DNA of 64,000 bases from Nansenia antarctica (GCA_963989245.1 CAXDII010000319.1:637501-701500); one strand, 5' to 3'. Positions 11,601 to 25,641 are shown, numbered from the stretch's first letter. A program made the numbers and translations. Notes: generated from the sequence alone by a model not told the origin.

Positions 11601-13224
11601 GAGATTGTCAAAAGAGACTCCGAAAACGAAACGTTGATCACTTTTGAGCAAAAGGCTGCACACACGCAATTCAAGTTGCTCTGATTGTCATTTAGAGTTA
11701 CATTATAGGAGCATTCAGCAACAAGTCAAAATGTGCTCGTGAAAGGCAGAAAACAACACTTTGATCGTTTGATATAACTTGAGAACGAATGCAAAAAACA
11801 GTCCACTCTAAGAACAGGCCGCTTGGACACTTTCAGAACAGCTCTGTTAATGACTGAAAACAGCTCTCGAAGAGATTGTCAAAAGAGACTCCGAAAACGA
11901 AACGTTGATCACTTTTGAGCAAAAGGCTGCACACACGCAATTCAAGTTGCTCTGATTGTCATTTAGAGTTACATTATAGGATTATTCAACAACAAGTCAA
12001 AATGTGCTCGTGAAAGGCAGAAAACAACACTTTGATAGTTTGATATAACTTGAGAACGAATGCAAAAAACAGTCCACTCTAAGAACAGGCCGCTTGGACA
12101 CTTTCAGAACAGCTCTGTTAATGACTGAAAACAGCTCTCGAAGAGATTGTCAAAAGAGACTCCGAAAACGAAACGTTGATCACTTTTGAGCAAAAGGCTG
12201 CACACACGCAATTCAAGTTGCTCTGATTGTCATTTAGAGTTACATTATAGGATTATTCAACAACAAGTCAAAATGTGCTCGTGAAAGGCAGAAAACAACA
12301 CTTTGATAGTTTGATATAACTTGAGAACGAATGCAAAAAACAGTCCACTCTAAGAACAGGCCGCTTGGACACTTTCAGAACAGCTCTGTTAATGACTGAA
12401 AACAGCTCTCGAAGAGATTGTCAAAAGAGACTCCGAAAACGAAACGTTGGTCACTTTTGAGCAAAAGGCTGCACACACGCAATTCAAGTTGCTCTGATTG
12501 TCATTTAGAGTTACATTATAGGATTATTCAACAACAAGTCAAAATGTGCTCGTGAAAGGCAGAAAACAACACTTTGATAGTTTGATATAACTTGAGAACG
12601 AATGCAAAAAACAGTCCACTCTAAGAACAGGCCGCTTGGACACTTTCAGAACAGCTCTGTTAATGACTGAAAACAGCTCTCGAAGAGATTGTCAAAAGAG
12701 ACTCCAAAAACGAAACGTTGATCACTTTTGAGCAAAAGGCTGCACACACAATTCAAGTTGCTCTGATTGTCATTTAGAGTTACATTATAGGATTATTCAA
12801 CAACAAGTCAAAATGTGCTCGTGAAAGGCAGAAAACAACACTTTGATAGTTTGATATAACTTGAGAACGAATGCAAAAAACAGTCCACTCTAAGAACAGG
12901 CCGCTTGGACACTTTCAGAACAGCTCTGTTAATGACTGAAAACAGCTCTCGAAGAGATTGTCAAAAGAGACTCCGAAAACGAAACGTTGATCACTTTTGA
13001 GCAAAAGGCTGCACACACGCAATTCAAGTTGCTCTGATTGTCATTTAGAGTTACATTATAGGATTATTCAACAACAAGTCAAAATGTGCTCGTGAAAGGC
13101 AGAAAACAACACTTTGATAGTTTGATATAACTTGAGAACGAATGCAAAAAACAGTCCACTCTAAGAACAGGCCGCTTGGACACTTTCAGAACAGCTCTGT
13201 TAATGACTGAAAACAGCTCTCGAA
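11601..13224. repeat. Hexamer higher-order repeat, copy 3 (1,624 bp)
   Basis: The order is C(166C)-A-A-G-d-A. The d monomer at 12685 carries ctccaaaaacg for ctccgaaaacg, a CpG-to-CpA change found only here and at the same place in copy 4. This ties the two copies together as a recent tandem duplication. Confidence 0.9.
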
Positions 13225-14848
13225 GAGATTGTCAAAAGAGACTCCGAAAACGAAACGTTGATCACTTTTGAGCAAAAGGCTGCACACACGCAATTCAAGT
13301 TGCTCTGATTGTCATTTAGAGTTACATTATAGGAGCATTCAGCAACAAGTCAAAATGTGCTCGTGAAAGGCAGAAAACAACACTTTGATCGTTTGATATA
13401 ACTTGAGAACGAATGCAAAAAACAGTCCACTCTAAGAACAGGCCGCTTGGACACTTTCAGAACAGCTCTGTTAATGACTGAAAACAGCTCTCGAAGAGAT
13501 TGTCAAAAGAGACTCCGAAAACGAAACGTTGATCACTTTTGAGCAAAAGGCTGCACACACGCAATTCAAGTTGCTCTGATTGTCATTTAGAGTTACATTA
13601 TAGGATTATTCAACAACAAGTCAAAATGTGCTCGTGAAAGGCAGAAAACAACACTTTGATAGTTTGATATAACTTGAGAACGAATGCAAAAAACAGTCCA
13701 CTCTAAGAACAGGCCGCTTGGACACTTTCAGAACAGCTCTGTTAATGACTGAAAACAGCTCTCGAAGAGATTGTCAAAAGAGACTCCGAAAACGAAACGT
13801 TGATCACTTTTGAGCAAAAGGCTGCACACACGCAATTCAAGTTGCTCTGATTGTCATTTAGAGTTACATTATAGGATTATTCAACAACAAGTCAAAATGT
13901 GCTCGTGAAAGGCAGAAAACAACACTTTGATAGTTTGATATAACTTGAGAACGAATGCAAAAAACAGTCCACTCTAAGAACAGGCCGCTTGGACACTTTC
14001 AGAACAGCTCTGTTAATGACTGAAAACAGCTCTCGAAGAGATTGTCAAAAGAGACTCCGAAAACGAAACGTTGGTCACTTTTGAGCAAAAGGCTGCACAC
14101 ACGCAATTCAAGTTGCTCTGATTGTCATTTAGAGTTACATTATAGGATTATTCAACAACAAGTCAAAATGTGCTCGTGAAAGGCAGAAAACAACACTTTG
14201 ATAGTTTGATATAACTTGAGAACGAATGCAAAAAACAGTCCACTCTAAGAACAGGCCGCTTGGACACTTTCAGAACAGCTCTGTTAATGACTGAAAACAG
14301 CTCTCGAAGAGATTGTCAAAAGAGACTCCAAAAACGAAACGTTGATCACTTTTGAGCAAAAGGCTGCACACACAATTCAAGTTGCTCTGATTGTCATTTA
14401 GAGTTACATTATAGGATTATTCAACAACAAGTCAAAATGTGCTCGTGAAAGGCAGAAAACAACACTTTGATAGTTTGATATAACTTGAGAACGAATGCAA
14501 AAAACAGTCCACTCTAAGAACAGGCCGCTTGGACACTTTCAGAACAGCTCTGTTAATGACTGAAAACAGCTCTCGAAGAGATTGTCAAAAGAGACTCCGA
14601 AAACGAAACGTTGATCACTTTTGAGCAAAAGGCTGCACACACGCAATTCAAGTTGCTCTGATTGTCATTTAGAGTTACATTATAGGATTATTCAACAACA
14701 AGTCAAAATGTGCTCGTGAAAGGCAGAAAACAACACTTTGATAGTTTGATATAACTTGAGAACGAATGCAAAAAACAGTCCACTCTAAGAACAGGCCGCT
14801 TGGACACTTTCAGAACAGCTCTGTTAATGACTGAAAACAGCTCTCGAA
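13225..14848. repeat. Hexamer higher-order repeat, copy 4 (1,624 bp)
   Basis: Same order and same private variants as copy 3: C(166C) first, then two A, G at 14038, d with ctccaaaaacg at 14309, and a final A. I saw no difference from copy 3 at any diagnostic site. The hexamer pattern ends here; the next monomers are A, T and V. Confidence 0.9.
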
Positions 14849-15390
14849 GAGATTGTCAAAAGAGACTCCGAAAACGAAACGTTGATCACTTTTGAGCAAA
14901 AGGCTGCACACACGCAATTCAAGTTGCTCTGATTGTCATTTAGAGTTACATTATAGGATTATTCAACAACAAGTCAAAATGTGCTCGTGAAAGGCAGAAA
15001 ACAACACTTTGATAGTTTGATATAACTTGAGAACGAATGCAAAAAACAGTCCACTCTAAGAACAGGCCGCTTGGACACTTTCAGAACAGCTCTGTTAATG
15101 ACTGAAAACAGCTCTCGAAGAGATTGTCAAAAGAGACTCTGAAAACGAAACGTTGATCACTTTTGAGCAAAAGGCTGCACACACGCAATTCAAGTTGCTC
15201 TGATTGTCATTTAGAGTTACATTATAGGATTATTCAACAACAAGTCAAAATGTGCTCGTGAAAGGCAGAAAACAACACTTTGATAGTTTGATATAACTTG
15301 AGAACGAATGCAAAAAACAGTCCACTCTAAGAACAGGCCGCTTGGACACTTTCAGAACAGCTCTGTTAATGACTGAAAACAGCTCTCGAA

Positions 15391-15658
15391 GAGATTGTCA
15401 AAAGAGACTCCGAAAACGAAACGTTTATCACTTTTGAGCAAAAGGCTGCACACACGCAATTCAAGTTGCTCTGATTGTCATTTAGAGTTACATTATAGGA
15501 TTATTCAACAAGTCAAAATGTGCTCGTGAAAGGCAGAAAACAACACTTTGATAGTTTGATATAACTTGAGAACGAATGCAAAAAACAGTCCACTCTAAGA
15601 ACAGGCCGCTTGGACACTTTCAGAACAGCTCTGTTAATGACTGAAAACAGCTCTCGAA
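15391..15658. repeat. Type V monomer (gtttatc), first of 9
   Basis: V monomers have T instead of G at position 36, which destroys the TGATCA palindrome. Starts are 15391, 18899, 22402, 23488, 27802, 31041, 34010, 38612 and 41581, so the class is confined to 15.4-41.9 kb. Every V directly follows a T monomer. This first copy is also 3 bp short (caacaag for caacaacaag), a deletion shared only with monomers 1, 1355 and 47248. Confidence 0.92.
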
Positions 15659-16200
15659 GAGATTGTCAAAAGAGACTCTGAAAACGAAACGTTGATCACT
15701 TTTGAGCAAAAGGCTGCACACACGCAATTCAAGTTGCTCTGATTGTCATTTAGAGTTACATTATAGGATTATTCAACAACAAGTCAAAATGTGCTCGTGA
15801 AAGGCAGAAAACAACACTTTGATAGTTTGATATAACTTGAGAACGAATGCAAAAAACAGTCCACTCTAAGAACAGGCCGCTTGGACACTTTCAGAACAGC
15901 TCTGTTAATGACTGAAAACAGCTCTCGAAGAGATTGTCAAAAGAGACTCCGAAAACGAAACGTTGATCACTTTTGAGCAAAAGGCTGCACACACGCAATT
16001 CAAGTTGCTCTGATTGTCATTTAGAGTTACATTATAGGATTATTCAACAACAAGTCAAAATGTGCTCGTGAAAGGCAGAAAACAACACTTTGATAGTTTG
16101 ATATAACTTGAGAACGAATGCAAAAAACAGTCCACTCTAAGAACAGGCCGCTTGGACACTTTCAGAACAGCTCTGTTAATGACTGAAAACAGCTCTCGAA

Positions 16201-16471
16201 GAGATTGTCAAAAGAGACTCTGAAAATGAAACGTTGATCACTTTTGAGCAAAAGGCTGCACACACGCAATTCAAGATGCTCTGATTGTCATTTAGAGTTA
16301 CATTATAGGATTATTCAACAACAAGTCAAAATGTGCTCGTGAAAGGCAGAAAACAACACTTTGATAGTTTGATATAACTTGAGAACGAATGCAAAAAACA
16401 GTCCACTCTAAGAACAGGCCGCTTGGACACTTTCAGAACAGCTCTGTTAATGACTGAAAACAGCTCTCGAA
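16201..16471. repeat. Type M monomer (T21, T27, A76), first of 10
   Basis: M monomers carry ctctgaaaatgaaac in place of ctccgaaaacgaaac, and caagatgc in place of caagttgc. Starts are 16201, 24301, 28615, 31583, 34823, 36718, 39154, 42665, 58033 and 60743. Three left-end monomers (1, 1355, 2978) share T21 and A76 but keep C27, so they may be the ancestral form; that is inference. In the middle of the window M returns every 1.9-4.3 kb as the late member of the higher-order unit. It is then absent from 42936 to 58032. Confidence 0.93.
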
Positions 16472-17553
16472 GAGATTGTCAAAAGAGACTCCGAAAACGA
16501 AACGTTGATCACTTTTGAGCAAAAGGCTGCACACACGCAATTCAAGTTGCTCTGATTGTCATTTAGAGTTACATTATAGGATTATTCAACAACAAGTCAA
16601 AATGTGCTCGTGAAAGGCAGAAAACAACACTTTGATAGTTTGATATAACTTGAGAACGAATGCAAAAAACAGTCCACTCTAAGAACAGGCCGCTTAGACA
16701 CTTTCAGAACAGCTCTGTTTATGACTGAAAACAGCTCTCGAAGAGATTGTCAAAAGAGACTCCGAAAACGAAACGTTGATCACTTTTGAGCAAAAGGCTG
16801 CACACACGCAATTCAAGTTGCTCTGATTGTCATTTAGAGTTACATTATAGGATTATTCAACAACAAGTCAAAATGTGCTCGTGAAAGGCAGAAAACAACA
16901 CTTTGATAGTTTGATATAACTTGAGAACGAATGCAAAAAACAGTCCACTCTAAGAACAGGCCGCTTGGACACTTTCAGAACAGCTCTGTTAATGACTGAA
17001 AACAGCTCTCGAAGAGATTGTCAAAAGAGACTCCGAAAACGAAACGTTGATCACTTTTGAGCAAAAGGCTGCACACACGCAATTCAAGTTGCTCTGATTG
17101 TCATTTAGAGTTACATTATAGGATTATTCAACAACAAGTCAAAATGTGCTCGTGAAAGGCAGAAAACAACACTTTGATAGTTTGATATAACTTGAGAACG
17201 AATGCAAAAAACAGTCCACTCTAAGAACAGGCCGCTTGGACACTTTCAGAACAGCTCTGTTAATGACTGAAAACAGCTCTCGAAGAGATTGTCAAAAGAG
17301 ACTCCGAAAACGAAACGTTGATCACTTTTGAGCAAAAGGCTGCACACACAATTCAAGTTGCTCTGATTGTCATTTAGAGTTACATTATAGGATTATTCAA
17401 CAACAAGTCAAAATGTGCTCGTGAAAGGCAGAAAACAACACTTTGATAGTTTGATATAACTTGAGAACGAATGCAAAAAACAGTCCACTCTAAGAACAGG
17501 CCGCTTGGACACTTTCAGAACAGCTCTGTTAATGACTGAAAACAGCTCTCGAA

Positions 17554-19709
17554 GAGATTGTCAAAAGAGACTCCGAAAACGAAACGTTGATCACTTTTGA
17601 GCAAAAGGCTGCACACCCGCAATTCAAGTTGCTCTGATTGGCATTTAGAGTTACATTATAGGAGCATTCAGCAACAAGTCAAAATGTGCTCTAGAAAAGC
17701 AGAAAACAACACTGATAGAACTTGAGAACGAATGCAAAAAACAGTCCACTCTAAGAACAGGCCGCTTGGACACTTTCAGAACAGCTCTGTTAATGACTGA
17801 AAACAGCTCTCGAAGAGATTGTCAAAAGAGACTCTGAAAACGAAACGTTGATCACTTTTGAGCAAAAGGCTGCACACACGCAATTCAAGTTGCTCTGATT
17901 GTCATTTAGAGTTACATTATAGGATTATTCAACAACAAGTCAAAATGTGCTCGTGAAAGGCAGAAAACAACACTTTGATAGTTTGATATAACTTGAGAAC
18001 GAATGCAAAAAACAGTCCACTCTAAGAACAGGCCGCTTGGACACTTTCAGAACAGCTCTGTTAATGACTGAAAACAGCTCTCGAAGAGATTGTCAAAAGA
18101 GACTCCGAAAACGAAACGTTGATCACTTTTGAGCAAAAGGCTGCACACACGCAATTCAAGTTGCTCTGATTGTCATTTAGAGTTACATTATAGGAGCATT
18201 CAGCAACAAGTCAAAATGTGCTCGTGAAAGGCAGAAAACAACACTTTGATAGTTTGATATAACTTGAGAACGAATGCAAAAAACAGTCCACTCTAAGAAC
18301 AGGCCGCTTGGACACTTTCAGAACAGCTCTGTTAATGACTGAAAACAGCTCTCGAAGAGATTGTCAAAAGAGACTCCGAAAACGAAACGTTGATCACTTT
18401 TGAGCAAAAGGCTGCACACACGCAATTCAAGTTGCTCTGATTGTCATTTAGAGTTACATTATAGGATTATTCAACAACAAGTCAAAATGTGCTCGTGAAA
18501 GGCAGAAAACAACACTTTGATAGTTTGATATAACTTGAGAACGAATGCAAAAAACAGTCCACTCTAAGAACAGGCCGCTTGGACACTTTCAGAACAGCTC
18601 TGTTAATGACTGAAAACAGCTCTCGAAGAGATTGTCAAAAGAGACTCTGAAAACGAAACGTTGATCACTTTTGAGCAAAAGGCTGCACACACGCAATTCA
18701 AGTTGCTCTGATTGTCATTTAGAGTTACATTATAGGATTATTCAACAACAAGTCAAAATGTGCTCGTGAAAGGCAGAAAACAACACTTTGATAGTTTGAT
18801 ATAACTTGAGAACGAATGCAAAAAACAGTCCACTCTAAGAACAGGCCGCTTGGACACTTTCAGAACAGCTCTGTTAATGACTGAAAACAGCTCTCGAAGA
18901 GATTGTCAAAAGAGACTCCGAAAACGAAACGTTTATCACTTTTGAGCAAAAGGCTGCACACACGCAATTCAAGTTGCTCTGATTGTCATTTAGAGTTACA
19001 TTATAGGATTATTCAACAACAAGTCAAAATGTGCTCGTGAAAGGCAGAAAACAACACTTTGATAGTTTGATATAACTTGAGAACGAATGCAAAAAACAGT
19101 CCACTCTAAGAACAGGCCGCTTGGACACTTTCAGAACAGCTCTGTTAATGACTGAAAACAGCTCTCGAAGAGATTGTCAAAAGAGACTCCGAAAACGAAA
19201 CGTTGATCACTTTTGAGCAAAAGGCTGCACACACGCAATTCAAGTTGCTCTGATTGTCATTTAGAGTTACATTATAGGATTATTCAACAACAAGTCAAAA
19301 TGTGCTCGTGAAAGGCAGAAAACAACACTTTGATAGTTTGATATAACTTGAGAACGAATGCAAAAAACAGTCCACTCTAAGAACAGGCCGCTTGGACACT
19401 TTCAGAACAGCTCTGTTAATGACTGAAAACAGCTCTCGAAGAGATTGTCAAAAGAGACTCCGAAAACGAAACGTTGATCACTTTTGAGCAAAAGGCTGCA
19501 CACACAATTCAAGTTGCTCTGATTGTCATTTAGAGTTACATTATAGGATTATTCAACAACAAGTCAAAATGTGCTCGTGAAAGGCAGAAAACAACACTTT
19601 GATAGTTTGATATAACTTGAGAACGAATGCAAAAAACAGTCCACTCTAAGAACAGGCCGCTTGGACACTTTCAGAACAGCTCTGTTAATGACTGAAAACA
19701 GCTCTCGAA
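17554..19709. repeat. Short higher-order unit: B-T-C-A-T-V-A-d
   Basis: Eight monomers in 2,156 bp. The first six match the 11-12-mer of the middle domain, but the M-containing section between A and d is missing. This is consistent with an internal in-register deletion of about three monomers. Confidence 0.85.
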
Positions 19710-20241
19710 GAGATTGTCAAAAGAGACTCCGAAAACGAAACGTTGATCACTTTTGAGCAAAAGGCTGCACACACGCAATTCAAGTTGCTCTGATTGGCAT
19801 TTAGAGTTACATTATAGGAGCATTCAGCAACAAGTCAAAATGTGCTCTAGAAAAGCAGAAAACAACACTGATAGAACTTGAGAACGAATGCAAAAAACAG
19901 TCCACTCTAAGAACAGGCCGCTTGGACACTTTCAGAACAGCTCTGTTAATGACTGAAAACAGCTCTCGAAGAGATTGTCAAAAGAGACTCTGAAAACGAA
20001 ACGTTGATCACTTTTGAGCAAAAGGCTGCACACACGCAATTCAAGTTGCTCTGATTGTCATTTAGAGTTACATTATAGGATTATTCAACAACAAGTCAAA
20101 ATGTGCTCGTGAAAGGCAGAAAACAACACTTTGATAGTTTGATATAACTTGAGAACGAATGCAAAAAACAGTCCACTCTAAGAACAGGCCGCTTGGACAC
20201 TTTCAGAACAGCTCTGTTAATGACTGAAAACAGCTCTCGAA
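19710..20241. repeat. Isolated B-T dimer
   Basis: A B and a T monomer (532 bp) are followed at once by another B-T at 20242. This is a local dimer duplication. A precise loss of the same B-T step is seen in the headless unit at 37799. Confidence 0.85.
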
Positions 20242-21857
20242 GAGATTGTCAAAAGAGACTCCGAAAACGAAACGTTGATCACTTTTGAGCAAAAGGCTGC
20301 ACACACGCAATTCAAGTTGCTCTGATTGGCATTTAGAGTTACATTATAGGAGCATTCAGCAACAAGTCAAAATGTGCTCTAGAAAAGCAGAAAACAACAC
20401 TGATAGAACTTGAGAACGAATGCAAAAAACAGTCCACTCTAAGAACAGGCCGCTTGGACACTTTCAGAACAGCTCTGTTAATGACTGAAAACAGCTCTCG
20501 AAGAGATTGTCAAAAGAGACTCTGAAAACGAAACGTTGATCACTTTTGAGCAAAAGGCTGCACACACGCAATTCAAGTTGCTCTGATTGTCATTTAGAGT
20601 TACATTATAGGATTATTCAACAACAAGTCAAAATGTGCTCGTGAAAGGCAGAAAACAACACTTTGATAGTTTGATATAACTTGAGAACGAATGCAAAAAA
20701 CAGTCCACTCTAAGAACAGGCCGCTTGGACACTTTCAGAACAGCTCTGTTAATGACTGAAAACAGCTCTCGAAGAGATTGTCAAAAGAGACTCCGAAAAC
20801 GAAACGTTGATCACTTTTGAGCAAAAGGCTGCACACACGCAATTCAAGTTGCTCTGATTGTCATTTAGAGTTACATTATAGGAGCATTCAGCAACAAGTC
20901 AAAATGTGCTCGTGAAAGGCAGAAAACAACACTTTGATAGTTTGATATAACTTGAGAACGAATGCAAAAAACAGTCCACTCTAAGAACAGGCCGCTTGGA
21001 CACTTTCAGAACAGCTCTGTTAATGACTGAAAACAGCTCTCGAAGAGATTGTCAAAAGAGACTCCGAAAACGAAACGTTGATCACTTTTGAGCAAAAGGC
21101 TGCACACACGCAATTCAAGTTGCTCTGATTGTCATTTAGAGTTACATTATAGGATTATTCAACAACAAGTCAAAATGTGCTCGTGAAAGGCAGAAAACAA
21201 CACTTTGATAGTTTGATATAACTTGAGAACGAATGCAAAAAACAGTCCACTCTAAGAACAGGCCGCTTGGACACTTTCAGAACAGCTCTGTTAATGACTG
21301 AAAACAGCTCTCGAAGAGATTGTCAAAAGAGACTCTGAAAAAGAAACGTTGATCACTTTTGAGCAAAAGGCTGCACACACGCAATTCAAGTTGCTCTGAT
21401 TGTCATTTAGAGTTACATTATAGGATTATTCAACAACAAGTCAAAATGTGCTCGTGAAAGGCAGAAAACAACACTTTGATAGTTTGATATAACTTGAGAA
21501 CGAATGCAAAAAACAGTCCACTCTAAGAACAGGCCGCTTGGACACTTTCAGAACAGCTCTGTTAATGACTGAAAACAGCTCTCGAAGAGATTGTCAAAAG
21601 AGACTCCGAAAACGAAACGTTGATCACTTTTGAGCAAAAGGCTGCACACACGCAATTCAAGTTGCTCTGATTGTCATTTAGAGTTACATTATAGGAGCAT
21701 TCAGCAACAAGTCAAAATGTGCTCGTGAAAGGCAGAAAACAACACTTTGATAGTTTGATATAACTTGAGAACGAATGCAAAAAACAGTCCACTCTAAGAA
21801 CAGGCCGCTTGGACACTTTCAGAACAGCTCTGTTAATGACTGAAAACAGCTCTCGAA

Positions 21858-22943
21858 GAGATTGTCAAAAGAGACTCCGAAAACGAAACGTTGATCACTT
21901 TTGAGCAAAAGGCTGCACACACGCAATTCAAGTTGCTCTGATTGTCATTTAGAGTTACATTATAGGATTATTCAACAACAAGTCAAAATGTGCTCGTGAA
22001 AGGCAGAAAACAACACTTTGATAGTTTGATATAACTTGAGAACGAATGCAAAAAACACAGTCCACTCTAAGAACAGGCCGCTTGGACACTTTCAGAACAG
22101 CTCTGTTAATGACTGAAAACAGCTCTCGAAGAGATTGTCAAAAGAGACTCTGAAAACGAAACGTTGATCACTTTTGAGCAAAAGGCTGCACACACGCAAT
22201 TCAAGTTGCTCTGATTGTCATTTAGAGTTACATTATAGGATTATTCAACAACAAGTCAAAATGTGCTCGTGAAAGGCAGAAAACAACACTTTGATAGTTT
22301 GATATAACTTGAGAACGAATGCAAAAAACAGTCCACTCTAAGAACAGGCCGCTTGGACACTTTCAGAACAGCTCTGTTAATGACTGAAAACAGCTCTCGA
22401 AGAGATTGTCAAAAGAGACTCCGAAAACGAAACGTTTATCACTTTTGAGCAAAAGGCTGCACACACGCAATTCAAGTTGCTCTGATTGTCATTTAGAGTT
22501 ACATTATAGGATTATTCAACAACAAGTCAAAATGTGCTCGTGAAAGGCAGAAAACAACACTTTGATAGTTTGATATAACTTGAGAACGAATGCAAAAAAC
22601 AGTCCACTCTAAGAACAGGCCGCTTGGACACTTTCAGAACAGCTCTGTTAATGACTGAAAACAGCTCTCGAAGAGATTGTCAAAAGAGACTCTGAAAACG
22701 AAACGTTGATCACTTTTGAGCAAAAGGCTGCACACACGCAATTCAAGTTGCTCTGATTGTCATTTAGAGTTACATTATAGGATTATTCAACAACAAGTCA
22801 AAATGTGCTCGTGAAAGGCAGAAAACAACACTTTGATAGTTTGATATAACTTGAGAACGAATGCAAAAAACAGTCCACTCTAAGAACAGGCCGCTTGGAC
22901 ACTTTCAGAACAGCTCTGTTAATGACTGAAAACAGCTCTCGAA
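21858..22943. repeat. K-T-V-T tetramer, tandem copy 1
   Basis: Four monomers of 273, 271, 271 and 271 bp (1,086 bp). The same four classes repeat immediately at 22944-24029. The related unit at 25642 has a single K-T-V-T (27258-28343), so this pair is a one-step expansion here or a contraction there. Confidence 0.9.
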
Positions 22944-24029
22944 GAGATTGTCAAAAGAGACTCCGAAAACGAAACGTTGATCACTTTTGAGCAAAAGGCT
23001 GCACACACGCAATTCAAGTTGCTCTGATTGTCATTTAGAGTTACATTATAGGATTATTCAACAACAAGTCAAAATGTGCTCGTGAAAGGCAGAAAACAAC
23101 ACTTTGATAGTTTGATATAACTTGAGAACGAATGCAAAAAACACAGTCCACTCTAAGAACAGGCCGCTTGGACACTTTCAGAACAGCTCTGTTAATGACT
23201 GAAAACAGCTCTCGAAGAGATTGTCAAAAGAGACTCTGAAAACGAAACGTTGATCACTTTTGAGCAAAAGGCTGCACACACGCAATTCAAGTTGCTCTGA
23301 TTGTCATTTAGAGTTACATTATAGGATTATTCAACAACAAGTCAAAATGTGCTCGTGAAAGGCAGAAAACAACACTTTGATAGTTTGATATAACTTGAGA
23401 ACGAATGCAAAAAACAGTCCACTCTAAGAACAGGCCGCTTGGACACTTTCAGAACAGCTCTGTTAATGACTGAAAACAGCTCTCGAAGAGATTGTCAAAA
23501 GAGACTCCGAAAACGAAACGTTTATCACTTTTGAGCAAAAGGCTGCACACACGCAATTCAAGTTGCTCTGATTGTCATTTAGAGTTACATTATAGGATTA
23601 TTCAACAACAAGTCAAAATGTGCTCGTGAAAGGCAGAAAACAACACTTTGATAGTTTGATATAACTTGAGAACGAATGCAAAAAACAGTCCACTCTAAGA
23701 ACAGGCCGCTTGGACACTTTCAGAACAGCTCTGTTAATGACTGAAAACAGCTCTCGAAGAGATTGTCAAAAGAGACTCTGAAAACGAAACGTTGATCACT
23801 TTTGAGCAAAAGGCTGCACACACGCAATTCAAGTTGCTCTGATTGTCATTTAGAGTTACATTATAGGATTATTCAACAACAAGTCAAAATGTGCTCGTGA
23901 AAGGCAGAAAACAACACTTTGATAGTTTGATATAACTTGAGAACGAATGCAAAAAACAGTCCACTCTAAGAACAGGCCGCTTGGACACTTTCAGAACAGC
24001 TCTGTTAATGACTGAAAACAGCTCTCGAA
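22944..24029. repeat. K-T-V-T tetramer, tandem copy 2
   Basis: This is the second 1,086-bp copy, with the same class order and the same 2-bp K insertion in its first monomer. It is followed by A and M, as the single copy near 27258 is. Confidence 0.9.
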
Positions 24030-24840
24030 GAGATTGTCAAAAGAGACTCCGAAAACGAAACGTTGATCACTTTTGAGCAAAAGGCTGCACACACGCAATT
24101 CAAGTTGCTCTGATTGTCATTTAGAGTTACATTATAGGATTATTCAACAACAAGTCAAAATGTGCTCGTGAAAGGCAGAAAACAACACTTTGATAGTTTG
24201 ATATAACTTGAGAACGAATGCAAAAAACAGTCCACTCTAAGAACAGGCCGCTTGGACACTTTCAGAACAGCTCTGTTAATGACTGAAAACAGCTCTCGAA
24301 GAGATTGTCAAAAGAGACTCTGAAAATGAAACGTTGATCACTTTTGAGCAAAAGGCTGCACACACGCAATTCAAGATGCTCTGATTGTCATTTAGAGTTA
24401 CATTATAGGATTATTCAACAACAAGTCAAAATGTGCTCGTGAAAGGCAGAAAACAACACTTTGATAGTTTGATATAACTTGAGAACGAATGCAAAAAACA
24501 GTCCACTCTAAGAACAGGCCGCTTGGACACTTTCAGAACAGCTCTGTTAATGACTGAAAACAGCTCTCGAAGAGATTGTCAAAAGAGACTCCGAAAACGA
24601 AACGTTGATCACTTTTGAGCAAAAGGCTGCACACACAATTCAAGTTGCTCTGATTGTCATTTAGAGTTACATTATAGGATTATTCAACAACAAGTCAAAA
24701 TGTGCTCGTGAAAGGCAGAAAACAACACTTTGATAGTTTGATATAACTTGAGAACGAATGCAAAAAACAGTCCACTCTAAGAACAGGCCGCTTGGACACT
24801 TTCAGAACAGCTCTGTTAATGACTGAAAACAGCTCTCGAA

Positions 24841-25641
24841 GAGATTGTCAAAAGAGACTCCGAAAACGAAACGTTGATCACTTTTGAGCAAAAGGCTGCA
24901 CACACGCAATTCAAGTTGCTCTGATTGGCATTTAGAGTTACATTATAGGAGCATTCAGCAACAAGTCAAAATGTGCTCTAGAAAAGCAGAAAACAACACT
25001 GATAGAACTTGAGAACGAATGCAAAAAACAGTCCACTCTAAGAACAGGCCGCTTGGACACTTTCAGAACAGCTCTGTTAATGACTGAAAACAGCTCTCGA
25101 AGAGATTGTCAAAAGAGACTCTGAAAACGAAACGTTGATCACTTTTGAGCAAAAGGCTGCACACACGCAATTCAAGTTGCTCTGATTGTCATTTAGAGTT
25201 ACATTATAGGATTATTCAACAACAAGTCAAAATGTGCTCGTGAAAGGCAGAAAACAACACTTTGATAGTTTGATATAACTTGAGAACGAATGCAAAAAAC
25301 AGTCCACTCTAAGAACAGGCCGCTTGGACACTTTCAGAACAGCTCTGTTAATGACTGAAAACAGCTCTCGAAGAGATTGTCAAAAGAGACTCCGAAAACG
25401 AAACATTGATCACTTTTGAGCAAAAGGCTGCACACACAATTCAAGTTGCTCTGATTGTCATTTAGAGTTACATTATAGGATTATTCAACAACAAGTCAAA
25501 ATGTGCTCGTGAAAGGCAGAAAACAACACTTTGATAGTTTGATATAACTTGAGAACGAATGCAAAAAACAGTCCACTCTAAGAACAGGCCGCTTGGACAC
25601 TTTCAGAACAGCTCTGTTAATGACTGAAAACAGCTCTCGAA
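24841..25641. repeat. B-T-d trimer (801 bp)
   Basis: A minimal unit of three monomers lies between two larger units. Its d monomer (25373) carries aaacattg for aaacgttg. The same substitution recurs at 35094 and 42936, but there on A monomers, so it either arose more than once or was moved by conversion. Confidence 0.85.

Larger units (their letters stand above)
14849..17553. repeat. Transition block: A-T-V-T-A-M-A-A-A-d
   Basis: This is the first block with V and M monomers and no B at its head. The V monomer (15391) is 3 bp short. The monomer at 16472 has two private changes, cgcttagac for cgcttggac and ctgtttatgac for ctgttaatgac. It leads into the first full B-headed unit of the middle domain. 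Confidence 0.85.
20242..24840. repeat. Expanded higher-order unit, 17 monomers
   Basis: The order is B-T-C-A-T-C-K-T-V-T-K-T-V-T-A-M-d. The tetramer K-T-V-T is present twice in tandem (21858-22943 and 22944-24029, 1,086 bp each). Read against the unit at 25642, its first 2.9 kb is the same line for line except for base 21342 (a here, c at 26742). Confidence 0.88.
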
